Notes: generated by a model from the letters alone, not told the origin. 64,000 nt of DNA from an uncultured Clostridia bacterium (GCA_934501535.1 CAKSUM010000012.1:1-64000), one strand, 5' to 3'. Numbered from the stretch's first letter, positions 25,613 through 34,513 are shown. Numbers and translations: made by a program.

Positions 25613-25719
25613 TTCACATCTCCTGCTTCCTTTCTTCAGATTTTCTGTTTCCGATTACACCCTCAAGGTAATCACTCCTCTCAAAATTTTTAATCCTGCA
25701 AAGATTTTTCGCTGAAAAA

Positions 25720-25884
25720 GAAAAAAGACGGTTTTCGGGCAGACGTATCCCTAAAGATACATCTTTTCCTAAAAACCGTCTTAACTGCTTACATTCTTAA
25801 CTGCTTACCATCTTTACAAGCCTATTTTACAGTATTTTTCCGCCCCTGTCCATTAAGGGTGACAAAATTTCATAGTGGATTTTT
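25720..25884. repeat. 165-bp duplicated leader element, copy 2
   Basis: Same orientation as 13531-13695, with five differences. It lies directly upstream of the helicase operon, and its minus-strand terminator hairpin is about 110 bp before the helicase start, the same arrangement as copy 1. Confidence 0.9.
25725..25782 (-). terminator. Branched intrinsic terminator within copy 2 of the duplicated leader
   Basis: AAGACGGTTTT (25725-25735) and AAAACCGTCTT (25772-25782) pair, with the nested GTATC/GATAC hairpin; TTTTTT follows on the minus strand. It probably stops or attenuates transcription from the promoter at 26097 before the helicase gene. Confidence 0.7.
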
Positions 25885-25923
25885 ACTATAACGCAGCCGT
25901 TTGAAATTATTTTTTTCGCATTA

Positions 25924-26061
25924 CTATGCATTTGCTTTTCCCGAGCTTTTAACCTTGCAATCCCTCGCAATTGTTGCAGACTTTGTTTTTTCATAGGTCA
26001 GCTGTTTGTGGTTTCCGACTCTGCAATATATGCAAACATTTGTTTTGTGTTTATCAATCAT
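25924..26061 (-). CDS. Microprotein resembling a serine recombinase N-terminus
   Basis: A 45-aa protein. Its middle, VCIYCRVGNHKQLTYEK, resembles the N-terminal AxYxRVS...Q(L/S)xSxExQ strand-helix of serine recombinases, with CRVGN in place of CRVST; the catalytic serine is thus replaced by glycine and most of the domain is missing. AAGGGG lies nine bases before the ATG, and a promoter lies upstream. It precedes the duplicated leader and helicase operon. It may be a relic or a dedicated regulatory peptide. It is too short for routine calls. Confidence 0.55.
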   Translation of the reverse strand: MIDKHKTNVCIYCRVGNHKQLTYEKTKSATIARDCKVKSSGKANA

Positions 26062-26096
26062 AATATTTTTCACCCCTTCTATATTAATTGTTTTTT

Positions 26097-26125
26097 AATA
26101 TATCACGTTTCACAAGTGTGTGCAA
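26097..26125 (-). promoter_or_regulatory. Promoter upstream of the microprotein and helicase operon
   Basis: On the minus strand TTGCAC (26120-26125) and TATATT (26097-26102) are 17 bp apart, 36 bp before the microprotein's start. The RNA would run into the duplicated leader and the helicase operon. Confidence 0.5.
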
Positions 26126-26141
26126 ATAAGTTTTCTGTTTA

Positions 26142-28325
26142 TTATTTCTTTTCTATCGTCGCAAGCCGTTCCGTTTCATTCCACTCAACATTAAAACCCA
26201 GTTCCTCGCTCAAAAATCGCAGCGGGACAAGAGTTTTATCATTGATAAGGCGTGCCGGGACATCCATTGTTTTCGCTGCCCCGTCAACCGTTGCAGTCAC
26301 ATTATCAATCGAAAACTTTACAGAAGTGTTATTCCCGGTGACAATTGCTGTTTGCGTGCTGCCGTCCCAATCAACATCAGCACCCATAGTTTCAAATATA
26401 AATCTCAGCGGAACGAGAGTCCTGCCCGATTCGATAACCGGCGGTGTATCAAAGCCGAGTATTTTATTCTTTACCTTTACATATGCTGCGTCCGATGCAC
26501 CGAATCCGGTTTTTATATTGTCTATATCAAAGGTCATTTTATATCCGTATTCGTTATAGACAATATTATTCCCCTCAGCATAAAATATGCCCTTATTGTT
26601 ATTTGTAACTCTCTTTGACAATTGTGCAAAGTCATCGGGCAGCTTGATTTTTGTAAAATACACCCCATCATTTGAAAAGCCAATATAAACACCATCAGTA
26701 CAAATCATTTTTGCCGCGTAAATTCCGTTTAAAATATACACTTTGCTGTTTGCGGGCGTTTCATAATTAACAGGCACATATTCCGACTGCATTTTTATAT
26801 CTACCGCCTCAATGCTGTCCTTTGAGGTATAGGTTGCCGTCTCGGCATTTTGTCTGTCATAAGAGGGCAGTATTACAGTATTGCCGTTCGATACAGGTAC
26901 TTCATTCAAGCTCGGCTCTGCAATCCAGTTTTCAAAATCAGATAACGAATATATCTGATATTCTTCCTTATCTGTAAGATTGCCTATCTTGGCATAATAC
27001 TTGCCTCCGCAATATGACATATCACAAACATCGCCGTCAAAAATATGCTTTTGAATTACATTAAACTGTTCATCAAACAAGAATAATGAACGTCCGTTTT
27101 CCAATGCACCGCCGCGCAGCTTAGGCGGCTCATATCCTCCGACTCTGGCAAAATAACTGTCTCCGGTCCAATCAATAACCGACAGACCGTTTTCAGTTAA
27201 AAACTTATAATTACTTGCGGGAATATCGGAATTATAGCAGTTTGTTCCGTCGGCAGTTTTCTGCACTTGATTTGTGTCAAAGTCCATATGCAGATATTCT
27301 TTCCCCGTCCACAGATTTTCCGCCGTTTCGGCTTTGCCTATAACCTGCACATCTCCGCTTACAATCTCGTTTCCGCCGGATACAGCATAGCTTTTGTTCT
27401 CATAAATATTTAACGGCAAGTATTCATTTCTGATAATGTTTCCTGTTGTATTGAAATTTATAGCTTCAAAATCATAACCGTTGCTGCTGCAAAACGCTTT
27501 ATTGAACGGTGCAAAACAGTAAATACCACCGGGTGTCTGTTGCATAACCTTATCTCCGAGCATTTTCGGCATATTAAGCTCGTGCCTTTCCCACACAGGA
27601 TTAGAAAGAGTTATCGAATATGCCGTCACCGCATTGTTTTCATCATAATAGAGTATGTATTCATCATTGACACAAGCAAATAGCAGCAGCTTCTTATCCG
27701 TATTATTCTTATTCGGGATTTCGGGAAGTGCACTCCAATCCGTCAAATCCGAAGAATACAATATATTTGATACAAGCCCCTGTGCAAAGTATATTCCGTT
27801 TTTATAATATACTTCGGGACTAAACGTGTATGACAGCTTTGACGAATCAGCCGCCTGTCCAAAGTTTATTTCTTCAAAATCCTCAAAATTGCTTGTAAGT
27901 CCGGTTACTCCGGCAGCGGCACCGCCCGGAGCATTGTCACTTACTTTCTTCACAATGTATTTTCCATTTACATAGCGAAAGTCATTTCCCGCATCAAATT
28001 CACAAGAGCTTTTCTCCCAAGCAGTTCCGTCCGCCGATTTGTATACATTTCCACCTGTAATGAATACAAAGCTGCTGCCGTCCCAAATGACATTTTCAAT
28101 ATCCGTATAGCATACATTTTTTATTTCCTGCCAATTCTGCAAATCGGGCGATACGCATATCATACCGGCTGTACCCACAAGCACATATGTGTTTCCATTA
28201 TATGCACACGATGTCGCTTTTGAATACTCTATCCTTTCTGTTGTATATAATATATCTGCCGCATTTGCACATATGTTAAACAGCATACATAATACCGCAA
28301 TCAGGCATATGCTTATTTTCTTCAT
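26142..28325 (-). CDS. Secreted protein with propeller-like repeats and copper-amine-oxidase-N domain
   Basis: A 727-aa exported protein. The signal peptide is MKKISICLIAVLCMLFNICANA. Repeated beta-rich units follow (for example SPDLQNWQEIKNV, SSDLTDWSALPEI, SDFENWIAEP), like bacterial exo-sialidase or WD-type propellers. Residues about 610-727 form a copper-amine-oxidase-N type stalk domain with two copies of the RTLVPLRFIFETMGADVDW-like motif. This domain is common in secreted Clostridia proteins and is not enzymatic by itself. It is the last gene of a minus-strand surface-protein pair, after the SLH protein. Its partner or ligand is unknown. Confidence 0.8.
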   Translation of the reverse strand: MKKISICLIAVLCMLFNICANAADILYTTERIEYSKATSCAYNGNTYVLVGTAGMICVSPDLQNWQEIKNVCYTDIENVIWDGSSFVFITGGNVYKSADGTAWEKSSCEFDAGNDFRYVNGKYIVKKVSDNAPGGAAAGVTGLTSNFEDFEEINFGQAADSSKLSYTFSPEVYYKNGIYFAQGLVSNILYSSDLTDWSALPEIPNKNNTDKKLLLFACVNDEYILYYDENNAVTAYSITLSNPVWERHELNMPKMLGDKVMQQTPGGIYCFAPFNKAFCSSNGYDFEAINFNTTGNIIRNEYLPLNIYENKSYAVSGGNEIVSGDVQVIGKAETAENLWTGKEYLHMDFDTNQVQKTADGTNCYNSDIPASNYKFLTENGLSVIDWTGDSYFARVGGYEPPKLRGGALENGRSLFLFDEQFNVIQKHIFDGDVCDMSYCGGKYYAKIGNLTDKEEYQIYSLSDFENWIAEPSLNEVPVSNGNTVILPSYDRQNAETATYTSKDSIEAVDIKMQSEYVPVNYETPANSKVYILNGIYAAKMICTDGVYIGFSNDGVYFTKIKLPDDFAQLSKRVTNNNKGIFYAEGNNIVYNEYGYKMTFDIDNIKTGFGASDAAYVKVKNKILGFDTPPVIESGRTLVPLRFIFETMGADVDWDGSTQTAIVTGNNTSVKFSIDNVTATVDGAAKTMDVPARLINDKTLVPLRFLSEELGFNVEWNETERLATIEKK

Positions 28326-28349
28326 AGATAACTCCTCGAATTTATATTT

Positions 28350-28388
28350 TCTATCTCAAATAGGAGTTATTCCCCTATTTGAGATAGA
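28350..28388 (-). other. Long hairpin between two surface-protein genes
   Basis: TCTATCTCAAATAGG (28350-28364) and CCTATTTGAGATAGA (28374-28388) form a perfect 15-bp stem with a 9-base loop, between the SLH gene's stop (28399) and the propeller gene's start (28325). No T-run follows. It may stabilise or separate the two messages, or be an inefficient terminator. Confidence 0.6.
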
Positions 28389-28398
28389 TTAAATATTA

Positions 28399-29676
28399 TC
28401 AGAACATATTCTGTTGTTTTGCCTCATAGATAATCTTTGCCATATCGCCGCGTGTGAATAAATCCATTTTTTCCGCCTGCTCAGATGTAATAAGACCTCT
28501 TTCCACAAAGGTATCTATCGCAGTCTGCCAGTCGGGATTTTCGCCCATATTGCGCAGTATTAGCGTTGCAAACTGGCTTGCAGTAATTGTATCATTCGGC
28601 GCAAACATATTATCGCCCACGCCCGAGGCTATGCCTTTGTCCTTTGCGATATTCGCATATTTAGCGCCCCAATTGTCGCTTTGAATATCCGCAAAATATG
28701 ACGTGTCGGAAGTTTGTGCATCTTCATATCCCATTGCGCGCACAAGTATTGCTGTCGCCTCTATTCTTGTAAGCGGCTTTAACAAATCAAGTCCTTTTTC
28801 GTTGCCTTTTAGCAAGCCTTCTGCTTTGAGGTTTTCCGCCTCGGTCGCATATGTGGGTTTTGTTGCTAATACTGACATTGCTAAATCCTGCGAATACACA
28901 GAGCTTTTAATTTCTGCATCGTTAAAAGCACTCAGCAATTCATTTGCTTTATATAATACATATGACTTTATATTCGGTAAAATATTATCGTTATTGTCAT
29001 ATAACTTTACTAAATACTCATTCGATGCACATTTGATATACAGCACCGTCAAATATCCTAAACCAAAAATTTTTATATCTTGAACTTCCGTCTCTCCTTT
29101 TGCAGCTATATCATCTCTTAGCTGCCTGCTGCTGATATAACTAAATATATTATCGTCTGCAATACCAACATACTTAGTCAGCATCTCGGCATCGTTTATA
29201 GCCTGTCCCTCAGCCGAAAAAAACGCTGTGCCGTATTCATTTTTATTTCTTCGCACTTTAAATACATTATTTTTGCTCAGTAAATATGAAATGCTGTTTT
29301 CTTCAGAATACTGCATTAAATACTTATTCGTATTAATAGCACTTATCAACAGCCCTTTGTCTGTATTCAATGCATATCCCTCTCTTATTTGTTCCTCAAT
29401 ATATTCATCATCACCAAGCTTTAAACCCATTTTCATTTTAGCATAATTAGGGTATCCCATAATATCATTTACACGTTCTTGTAAATACACTTCATTCGTT
29501 TCCAATATCTTTTCTCTTACTTCTTTGTTGGTATCACTATTCAAATATATTTTATCCAAGCATACATCTAACCCGTCTATATGCGTATCATTTTCAGCCG
29601 ATAAAACATCCACCGATGTGGTTAGGCCGCCAATCAGCATTAATAACGAAATGCACATTAATAATAGTTTTTTCAT
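28399..29676 (-). CDS. SLH-domain exported protein
   Basis: A 425-aa exported protein with signal peptide MKKLLLMCISLLMLIGGLTTSV. Residues about 30-270 are an unknown, charged region. About 300-425 hold S-layer homology repeats (LTRIEATAILVRAMGYED, FADIQSDNWGAKYANIAKDKGIASG, FAPNDTITASQFATLILRNMGE), which anchor proteins to secondary cell-wall polymers. The start is ATG with GGGAAC upstream. It is probably a surface protein of the host cell wall. Next to it is the propeller/CuAO protein; the two may be surface partners. Confidence 0.8.
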   Translation of the reverse strand: MKKLLLMCISLLMLIGGLTTSVDVLSAENDTHIDGLDVCLDKIYLNSDTNKEVREKILETNEVYLQERVNDIMGYPNYAKMKMGLKLGDDEYIEEQIREGYALNTDKGLLISAINTNKYLMQYSEENSISYLLSKNNVFKVRRNKNEYGTAFFSAEGQAINDAEMLTKYVGIADDNIFSYISSRQLRDDIAAKGETEVQDIKIFGLGYLTVLYIKCASNEYLVKLYDNNDNILPNIKSYVLYKANELLSAFNDAEIKSSVYSQDLAMSVLATKPTYATEAENLKAEGLLKGNEKGLDLLKPLTRIEATAILVRAMGYEDAQTSDTSYFADIQSDNWGAKYANIAKDKGIASGVGDNMFAPNDTITASQFATLILRNMGENPDWQTAIDTFVERGLITSEQAEKMDLFTRGDMAKIIYEAKQQNMF

Positions 29677-29688
29677 AATAAGTTCCCT

Positions 29689-30297
29689 TTACATTACTAA
29701 TTTATTTAACTTTTGCCTTAATTCTTTTTCGTCATTGTTTATTTTATCTATCATTATTTGCTGTTCCGGATATTCAGCTTCTGTCAAGTCATAAAATACT
29801 ATTTTTAATTCTATAAAACCACGGTATTTTGTTTTAATTTCTAAATATTCATCCAAGTCACGTTTTGAAATATATCCACCGGAAGATAGGGTCATAATTA
29901 TTTCAAACGAATAAAACGGACCTGTTTTAAAATTATTTAACACTTTGCTTTCGGACGTCAGAGCATTTCCGTCAATTTTGGGAAGAATATATTTTGAGAC
30001 CGCATCTCTTTTATTTAAAAAATCCATATTTAGCAAACACTCTTCGTATGTTCTTTTTAATAATATTTCTGCCGTATCCTTTGAATTCTTATCCTTTACC
30101 AGCTGTCTGAAATCAATATAATAAAAAGTTATACAATACAAAATAATTACTACTGTCGTGTTAAATATTACACTAAATATATCAATATTTATATTATTAA
30201 TAGAAAGCCCCAGTATTCCCGCAAAGTTTATGTAATCTAATAATAAATATATAATAAATAGTGCAATTGATAAGAAAACACTATGTTTCATTTTCAT
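29689..30297 (-). CDS. Hypothetical membrane protein
   Basis: A 202-aa protein. Two transmembrane segments lie in the first 70 residues (VFLSIALFIIYLLLDYINFAG, VIFNTTVVIILYCITFYYI). A soluble charged region follows, ending DEKELRQKLNKLVM. AAGGA lies upstream of the ATG at 30297. It ends 12 bases before the SLH gene. This AT-rich cluster of small unknown genes is next to toxin-related genes. Function unknown. Confidence 0.55.
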   Translation of the reverse strand: MKMKHSVFLSIALFIIYLLLDYINFAGILGLSINNINIDIFSVIFNTTVVIILYCITFYYIDFRQLVKDKNSKDTAEILLKRTYEECLLNMDFLNKRDAVSKYILPKIDGNALTSESKVLNNFKTGPFYSFEIIMTLSSGGYISKRDLDEYLEIKTKYRGFIELKIVFYDLTEAEYPEQQIMIDKINNDEKELRQKLNKLVM

Positions 30298-30368
30298 CAA
30301 ATATCATTCCTTCTCTATAATGTTTAGTTCTTATAATGAATGCGATTACACCACTTTTAGTATTCACC

Positions 30369-30884
30369 TCAACAAACTACAATAATATTTGGATTTTCTT
30401 CTTGAATATATTTTATGGCATCTTTGTCATAAACGGACGAGCATAATATTTGTTTTTTAAATTCTTGTGCAAACCACAAATCACCTTTTTTATATGCCTT
30501 AATTTCATCATTCACTTGCTTTAAGAAAAAGGCTGTATACAGAAAATCCCCGCTTTTATCTTTTAATTCGTAAAATCCTCTGTATTTGCCGCCTGCACTA
30601 TATGACTTTATAACTTTTATTCCTTTTATGTCACCTATGTTATAGTATTTCTTCTTTACTCCCCGGTAACATATTTGTTTATCGTCAATATAAACTCCAA
30701 TGCTCTTATCATATTTAACGAATACTGCTGTTATTAATGTTAATATTGATAATATGCCAATAGCAGCCGCATTCCCGCCTCTCGTCATTACGGCAAACAC
30801 TAAAACACATGCTATAATATAAGTAAAAACCAGATATGGGGTTACTGATATATGTTTCTTATGTAAAAAATACATATTTTTCAT
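30369..30884 (-). CDS. Hypothetical membrane protein (PH-like domain)
   Basis: A 171-aa protein with two closely spaced transmembrane segments near residues 15-60 (PYLVFTYIIACVLVFAVM, AIGILSILTLITAVFV). A beta-rich region follows that could be a bacterial PH-like domain (IGVYIDDKQICYRGVKKKYYNIGDI). GAGGATATGAA precedes the ATG. Its start lies one base after the neighbour's stop. Such proteins are frequent among immunity genes, but none is proven here. Confidence 0.55.
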   Translation of the reverse strand: MKNMYFLHKKHISVTPYLVFTYIIACVLVFAVMTRGGNAAAIGILSILTLITAVFVKYDKSIGVYIDDKQICYRGVKKKYYNIGDIKGIKVIKSYSAGGKYRGFYELKDKSGDFLYTAFFLKQVNDEIKAYKKGDLWFAQEFKKQILCSSVYDKDAIKYIQEENPNIIVVC

Positions 30885-30885
30885 T

Positions 30886-31557
30886 TCATATCCTCTTAAA
30901 CGCCTGCATATTATTTTTTTGATTTTCAGACAACCGGCATTGAAAAAAAGCATCATCCTTCTCGCGCACTTTTTTTAAAAATGTTTTTTCTTCTGTGATA
31001 ATCTTTTCCATTTTAGCAGCGTATTCCTCGCCCAGACCGCATTCCATATTACGTTTATATGCACATTCGCTCTGCTCAATACGATTCTTCATACATTCTT
31101 CTGCCATAGCATAATCACCCATCATTAAAGCTACCGACAGTTTAGCATCCTCGCTTATAAATTTCATATTTCCGGATTTAATTTCGTTATAAATAGACTT
31201 ACACGAATTCATTTCTTCGAAGAAAGGGAAAAGATATTTTTCAACATCTTCCAGCATATCAGATATCGCACGTTGCATATCGTTCTTATTTCTTTCATAC
31301 TCATACCACGAATAGTTATCAAAAAAGTTTTTTATGTGATCTGTACCACAGGTATCTTTTGTAATCAAGTACCCATTTGTCAGCGGTAAAACCACAAACT
31401 CTATAGTTGCATTATTACCGCCGATAGAACGGTGCAGTGAGCAGCTTTGAAAAACATCATTTATTATTCTGTAATAATTATTTTTGCAAATTTTAAAGCC
31501 GAGTTCTTTGAAGGCAGACTTGGTAATTGCTTTATATGTTTTAATAAATATATCCAT
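30886..31557 (-). CDS. DUF4304-like hypothetical protein
   Basis: A 223-aa soluble protein. The N-terminal ~90 residues (ITKSAFKELGFKICKNNYYRIINDVFQSCSLHR and ATIEFVVLPLTNGYLI) resemble the DUF4304 domain often found near polymorphic toxins, possibly as immunity proteins. The C-terminal half is helical and charged. It is adjacent to the membrane protein gene by one base. Function is an inference only. Confidence 0.55.
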   Translation of the reverse strand: MDIFIKTYKAITKSAFKELGFKICKNNYYRIINDVFQSCSLHRSIGGNNATIEFVVLPLTNGYLITKDTCGTDHIKNFFDNYSWYEYERNKNDMQRAISDMLEDVEKYLFPFFEEMNSCKSIYNEIKSGNMKFISEDAKLSVALMMGDYAMAEECMKNRIEQSECAYKRNMECGLGEEYAAKMEKIITEEKTFLKKVREKDDAFFQCRLSENQKNNMQAFKRI

Positions 31558-31604
31558 TTATTATCCTCTTTTCAGCGTCAATATACCGGCATCAAGTCCA
31601 TACT

Positions 31605-32195
31605 TCATTCCTCTCTTAATTTGATGTTTCCGTCATAGCCGTGGACAGCAATTTGCGAAAGAACTTTTTCCTTATCTTTCGCATAAATCACATAGTTCAT
31701 ATGATGATGTGCCTCAATTATTATTTTTTGCTCCGGAATTATCAAATAAAACTCAGACAGCCCCATAAATCCTGCCACACTAAATCTATCACACCAATTT
31801 ATTATTTCTTTCTTTGTCATCATTATTGATTTTGAAGTATTAATCTTTAGTCCCAATTTTTTAAATAGTCGACGGTATTCATCATATACATCCCTACTCA
31901 CATCATCGTCATTTGTTCGTATCTTATATGCTTTCGGGAATATTGATGATAAATATACATATTTAAAATCTAAATCATCAACAAATCGTCTGAAGAATCC
32001 CACCATATAAGCCGCATCAAAGAAAAAATCAATATATGACGGTGTTTGATTTTCACTTTTTTCGCCCCAATGCACAACTAAGTGATCCCAGTTGTTTTTG
32101 TGATATATTGACACTGCATTTTTGTCATTTATTATATCCCTCATTTTGTTATCTGTCAAAATTTTATCCATACCTGCTTTAGCAACTATTCTCAT
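31605..32195 (-). CDS. Hypothetical protein, possible immunity partner of the toxin tip
   Basis: A 196-aa soluble protein with mixed alpha/beta character (NAVSIYHKNNWDHLVVHWGEKS, FDAAYMVGFFRRFVDDLDFKYVY). GGAG lies nine bases before the ATG. It starts 17 bases after the end of the displaced RHS toxin tip (32212), the usual place of an immunity gene. That relation is inferred from position; no immunity family is recognised. Confidence 0.5.
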   Translation of the reverse strand: MRIVAKAGMDKILTDNKMRDIINDKNAVSIYHKNNWDHLVVHWGEKSENQTPSYIDFFFDAAYMVGFFRRFVDDLDFKYVYLSSIFPKAYKIRTNDDDVSRDVYDEYRRLFKKLGLKINTSKSIMMTKKEIINWCDRFSVAGFMGLSEFYLIIPEQKIIIEAHHHMNYVIYAKDKEKVLSQIAVHGYDGNIKLREE

Positions 32196-32211
32196 AAAAT
32201 ATATCTCCGTT

Positions 32212-32831
32212 TCATCTTATTGTCCCATCAGCATTTACATTAATATAATCACCATTTTTTCCACTTGGCGAGGCATCCCAATGTCCATCTTTATGCAAAG
32301 TATCTTTTCTAAAATTCCATTTTGTCTTTTTATGCGTGTATGAGCCATCCTTATTTTTTTAAATTCATCTGAATGAGTATCAGGAGTTTTAATCTTATCT
32401 CCATTTTTTAACTTTGATGGCGGAGTTGGTGCTTTTGCTTTGCCCTTTGCGTATATAATACTATTTCTAATGGTATTACCTAAATTAACTGCCTCAGTAA
32501 ATGCCCTAATAAAAGCTTTGCTGGCTAAATATCCAAGTACCACAACGCCTGTGCCAATTAACGTTAGCATTTCTCCGGTAATTGCTATCCCTGCTATCAT
32601 AGCAACTTCACCGTTTAGATCTACATACAATGCTGGGTTTTGATTCCCATATACATACCAATTATATCCGTCCTCAGCCGGGTCTTGCTGTGTAAATCTG
32701 CCTGTTGTCGGGTCATAATAGCGTGCACGAAGATAGTAAAGTCCCGTATTTTCATCATAATTTAATCCCAAAAGTTTTTGCATATAATAATTTTCTTTTG
32801 CAAAATCGCCAAAATATGTTTCTTTTTGCAC
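32212..32831 (-). pseudogene. Displaced RHS toxin tip with a frameshift
   Basis: An orphan RHS C-terminal fragment. It starts with TYFGDFAKENYYMQKLLGLN, which is the end of the large RHS protein's lysozyme-like tip, then the core boundary YYLRARYYDPTTGRFTQQDP, and then a membrane-like and toxin segment. The frame shifts at a run of seven As (minus strand, 32354-32360). With one extra A, translation continues KDGSYTHKKTKWNFRKDT... to WDASPSGKNGDYINV...DGTIR and stops at 32212. That end looks like the tip of an RHS-linked toxin. No functional start is seen, so it is probably silent unless recombined. Confidence 0.65.
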
Positions 32832-32900
32832 TAATATCTATATTGACATTATGCAGGGCTGCTCCTAAATCACCATTCATATTATTCATTTAAGAAAATT

Positions 32901-33185
32901 CTATTGAACTAATCCAAGTGCTTTTATTGCCGTTTTAATTTGTTTTTTTATTGTATTCTCGTCATAAAAAGCATTTGGACATTGTTTGAAATCTTCTTCA
33001 AAAGGTGAGAAACGACAAGTATATTTTTCGAGTGTTCCAAAAGCTTTTAATTCAGTTTCGTTTAAATCAGACTTGTCAAGTTCTATATCATAAATAGTTG
33101 TAAACAAATCACAAAATGTGTTAATATCATATTCTCCTGTTTGAAAATGTTTTATTAAGTAATATAGTTGCTCTTTGGTGTTCAT
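32901..33185 (-). CDS. Colicin-immunity-like small protein
   Basis: A 94-aa acidic helical protein: LIKHFQTGEYDINTFCDLFTTIYDIELDK, ENELKAFGTLEKYTCRFSPFEEDFK. This pattern is seen in small immunity proteins that accompany bacterial polymorphic toxins. A purine-rich site upstream is weak. It sits among displaced RHS tips, so it may neutralise one of their toxins. Assignment is tentative. Confidence 0.5.
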   Translation of the reverse strand: MNTKEQLYYLIKHFQTGEYDINTFCDLFTTIYDIELDKSDLNETELKAFGTLEKYTCRFSPFEEDFKQCPNAFYDENTIKKQIKTAIKALGLVQ

Positions 33186-33245
33186 AATTTTATCGCTCTT
33201 TTCGTTATTAACAAGGGATTTCGTGTGATATTTCGGGTTTACATA

Positions 33246-33479
33246 TCAAAGCACATAATCAACAACCATGTCTTTCCACGCTTGCTTTAATGTTTTACCA
33301 AAAATTTTTGCTTGTTCAACCAGTTCTTCCCGATCTTTGTAATATTGAAGTTCATTACTTTGATTATTAATAATATTTGCCCCTTTGTCACTTTGACTTA
33401 TAAAATAGTTCTCGCCTTTATATCTTAGTTCTATTTCTCTTCCTGTAAGAATATATTCAATAAATTTATCATATTTCAT
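33246..33479 (-). CDS. Small immunity-like protein
   Basis: A 77-aa protein with a beta-rich start (REIELRYKGENYFISQSDKGANI) and a helical C-terminal half (DREELVEQAKIFGKTLKQAWKDMV). Small proteins of this build are often found behind RHS and similar toxin tips as immunity proteins. It lies in the RHS cargo region, without a neighbouring intact toxin. Function inferred from context only. Confidence 0.5.
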   Translation of the reverse strand: MKYDKFIEYILTGREIELRYKGENYFISQSDKGANIINNQSNELQYYKDREELVEQAKIFGKTLKQAWKDMVVDYVL

Positions 33480-33526
33480 TATAATGCACCTACTTTCTGA
33501 TTGCTTTACCTGTACTCCAATCCCAT

Positions 33527-33649
33527 TTATGTATAGACCGTATCCTTACCCACGCCGCGCGGATACCATTTCGGATTTAGTCTGTTTCCGCATGATGTTA
33601 CGCATAAAAGCACAGCAATGCTTATTACAAGAACAACATATTTTTTCAC
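33527..33649 (-). CDS. Possible 40-aa lipoprotein-like peptide or tip remnant
   Basis: A GTG-started ORF of 40 codons encoding a lipoprotein signal-like start (KKYVVLVISIAVLLCVTSCGN, lipobox VTSC) followed by a short tail (NPKWYPRGVGKDT). AAAAGGG lies ten bases upstream. In another frame the same DNA ends HKWDWSTGKAIRK before a stop at 33477-33486, which looks like a toxin tip end. So this 200-bp stretch may be a degraded tip rather than a true gene. Confidence 0.35.
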   Translation of the reverse strand: MKKYVVLVISIAVLLCVTSCGNRLNPKWYPRGVGKDTVYT

Positions 33650-33684
33650 AAAATTATAACCCTTTTCCAAACGTGCTGCATTGT

Positions 33685-34059
33685 TCATTTTACGATACAA
33701 AAGGACGGCGGATATTTTTCATCAAAATGCAAATTGGGTTTATCAAACAAATAAATATTTATTTTATCTGTTTGTCCATTTACCCATATCCGCAAAAAAT
33801 CTCCGCTTCGTTTAGCTTTCTTTACCTCATACGAGGTTATCAATATACTGTTTTTATCAAAATCCACATTATATTTATCAAGGTTGTATAACATATAGTT
33901 GTCATTTGCTTTGCTGCATATCATTATTCCGTCCACATTCTCTTCACTTAGTCGCTCTACGCTATCCGTCAGGCAATAACCGACAGAATAATTATAGTGC
34001 AAATACACAATACCTACAACTATAATAATCAGTGCCAAAATGTAATATTGTTTTTTCAT
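33685..34059 (-). CDS. Small membrane-anchored or exported protein
   Basis: A 124-aa protein with an N-terminal hydrophobic segment (YYILALIIIVVGIVYLHYNYS), then a soluble, mixed domain (NSILITSYEVKKAKRSGDFLRIWVNG). GGGGGG precedes the ATG. It lies between the RHS gene's likely immunity gene and the tip remnants; it could be an outer-face immunity protein. Function not known. Confidence 0.5.
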   Translation of the reverse strand: MKKQYYILALIIIVVGIVYLHYNYSVGYCLTDSVERLSEENVDGIMICSKANDNYMLYNLDKYNVDFDKNSILITSYEVKKAKRSGDFLRIWVNGQTDKINIYLFDKPNLHFDEKYPPSFCIVK

Positions 34060-34133
34060 TAACCCCCCGATGCATAACATCTAATGAAAGAGACGAAAAA
34101 AACTCCATCTCTTTCCCGTCACACCGTCAGTCC

Positions 34134-34493
34134 TCAAAAACCGCCATATATAAAATGCCACCAATAAGGCCAAGCTACTTCAGAGGCGCTCCCTGTTTTT
34201 GACCAGACGCAGCGTTCCCACTTGTCATATTCCCATTGTCCCTCGCGTTTTACAAAGCATATTATATTTGCCATAGAGTTGTCCTTGCCAACATAGTAAA
34301 CCCTTGCACTACTATCGGAATACTCCAGAACTTTCAAGTATTCCTGTTCTCCCAGCATAGTGTTTGATTTGTAGAGTTCCGAAAACTCATCACCGTGGAT
34401 TGCAGTAAGAATTTCACACTTTCCGAGCGAAACACCCCAGACAAGCAGAAAGCACAGCACTATAAAACCCAAAATTTTTATTATCACTTTCAT
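34134..34493 (-). CDS. Likely membrane-anchored immunity protein for the RHS lysozyme-like tip
   Basis: A 119-aa protein with one N-terminal transmembrane or signal-anchor segment (IIKILGFIVLCFLLVWGVSLG) followed by an outside soluble domain (YKSNTMLGEQEYLKVLEYSDSSARVYYVG, ending YWWHFIYGGF). It is the first gene downstream of the RHS gene, only 20 bp away, the usual position of the immunity gene. Since the tip looks like a peptidoglycan-cutting enzyme, an immunity protein facing outward makes sense. This is an inference. Confidence 0.55.
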   Translation of the reverse strand: MKVIIKILGFIVLCFLLVWGVSLGKCEILTAIHGDEFSELYKSNTMLGEQEYLKVLEYSDSSARVYYVGKDNSMANIICFVKREGQWEYDKWERCVWSKTGSASEVAWPYWWHFIYGGF

Positions 34494-34513
34494 TTCGTCA
34501 TCTCACTTTTTAA

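Noticed and set aside
13531..25884. The 165-bp repeats as ends of a composite transposon
   Set aside because: They are direct copies at the heads of two operons, lack terminal inverted repeats and have no transposase nearby; a duplicated regulatory leader explains them better.
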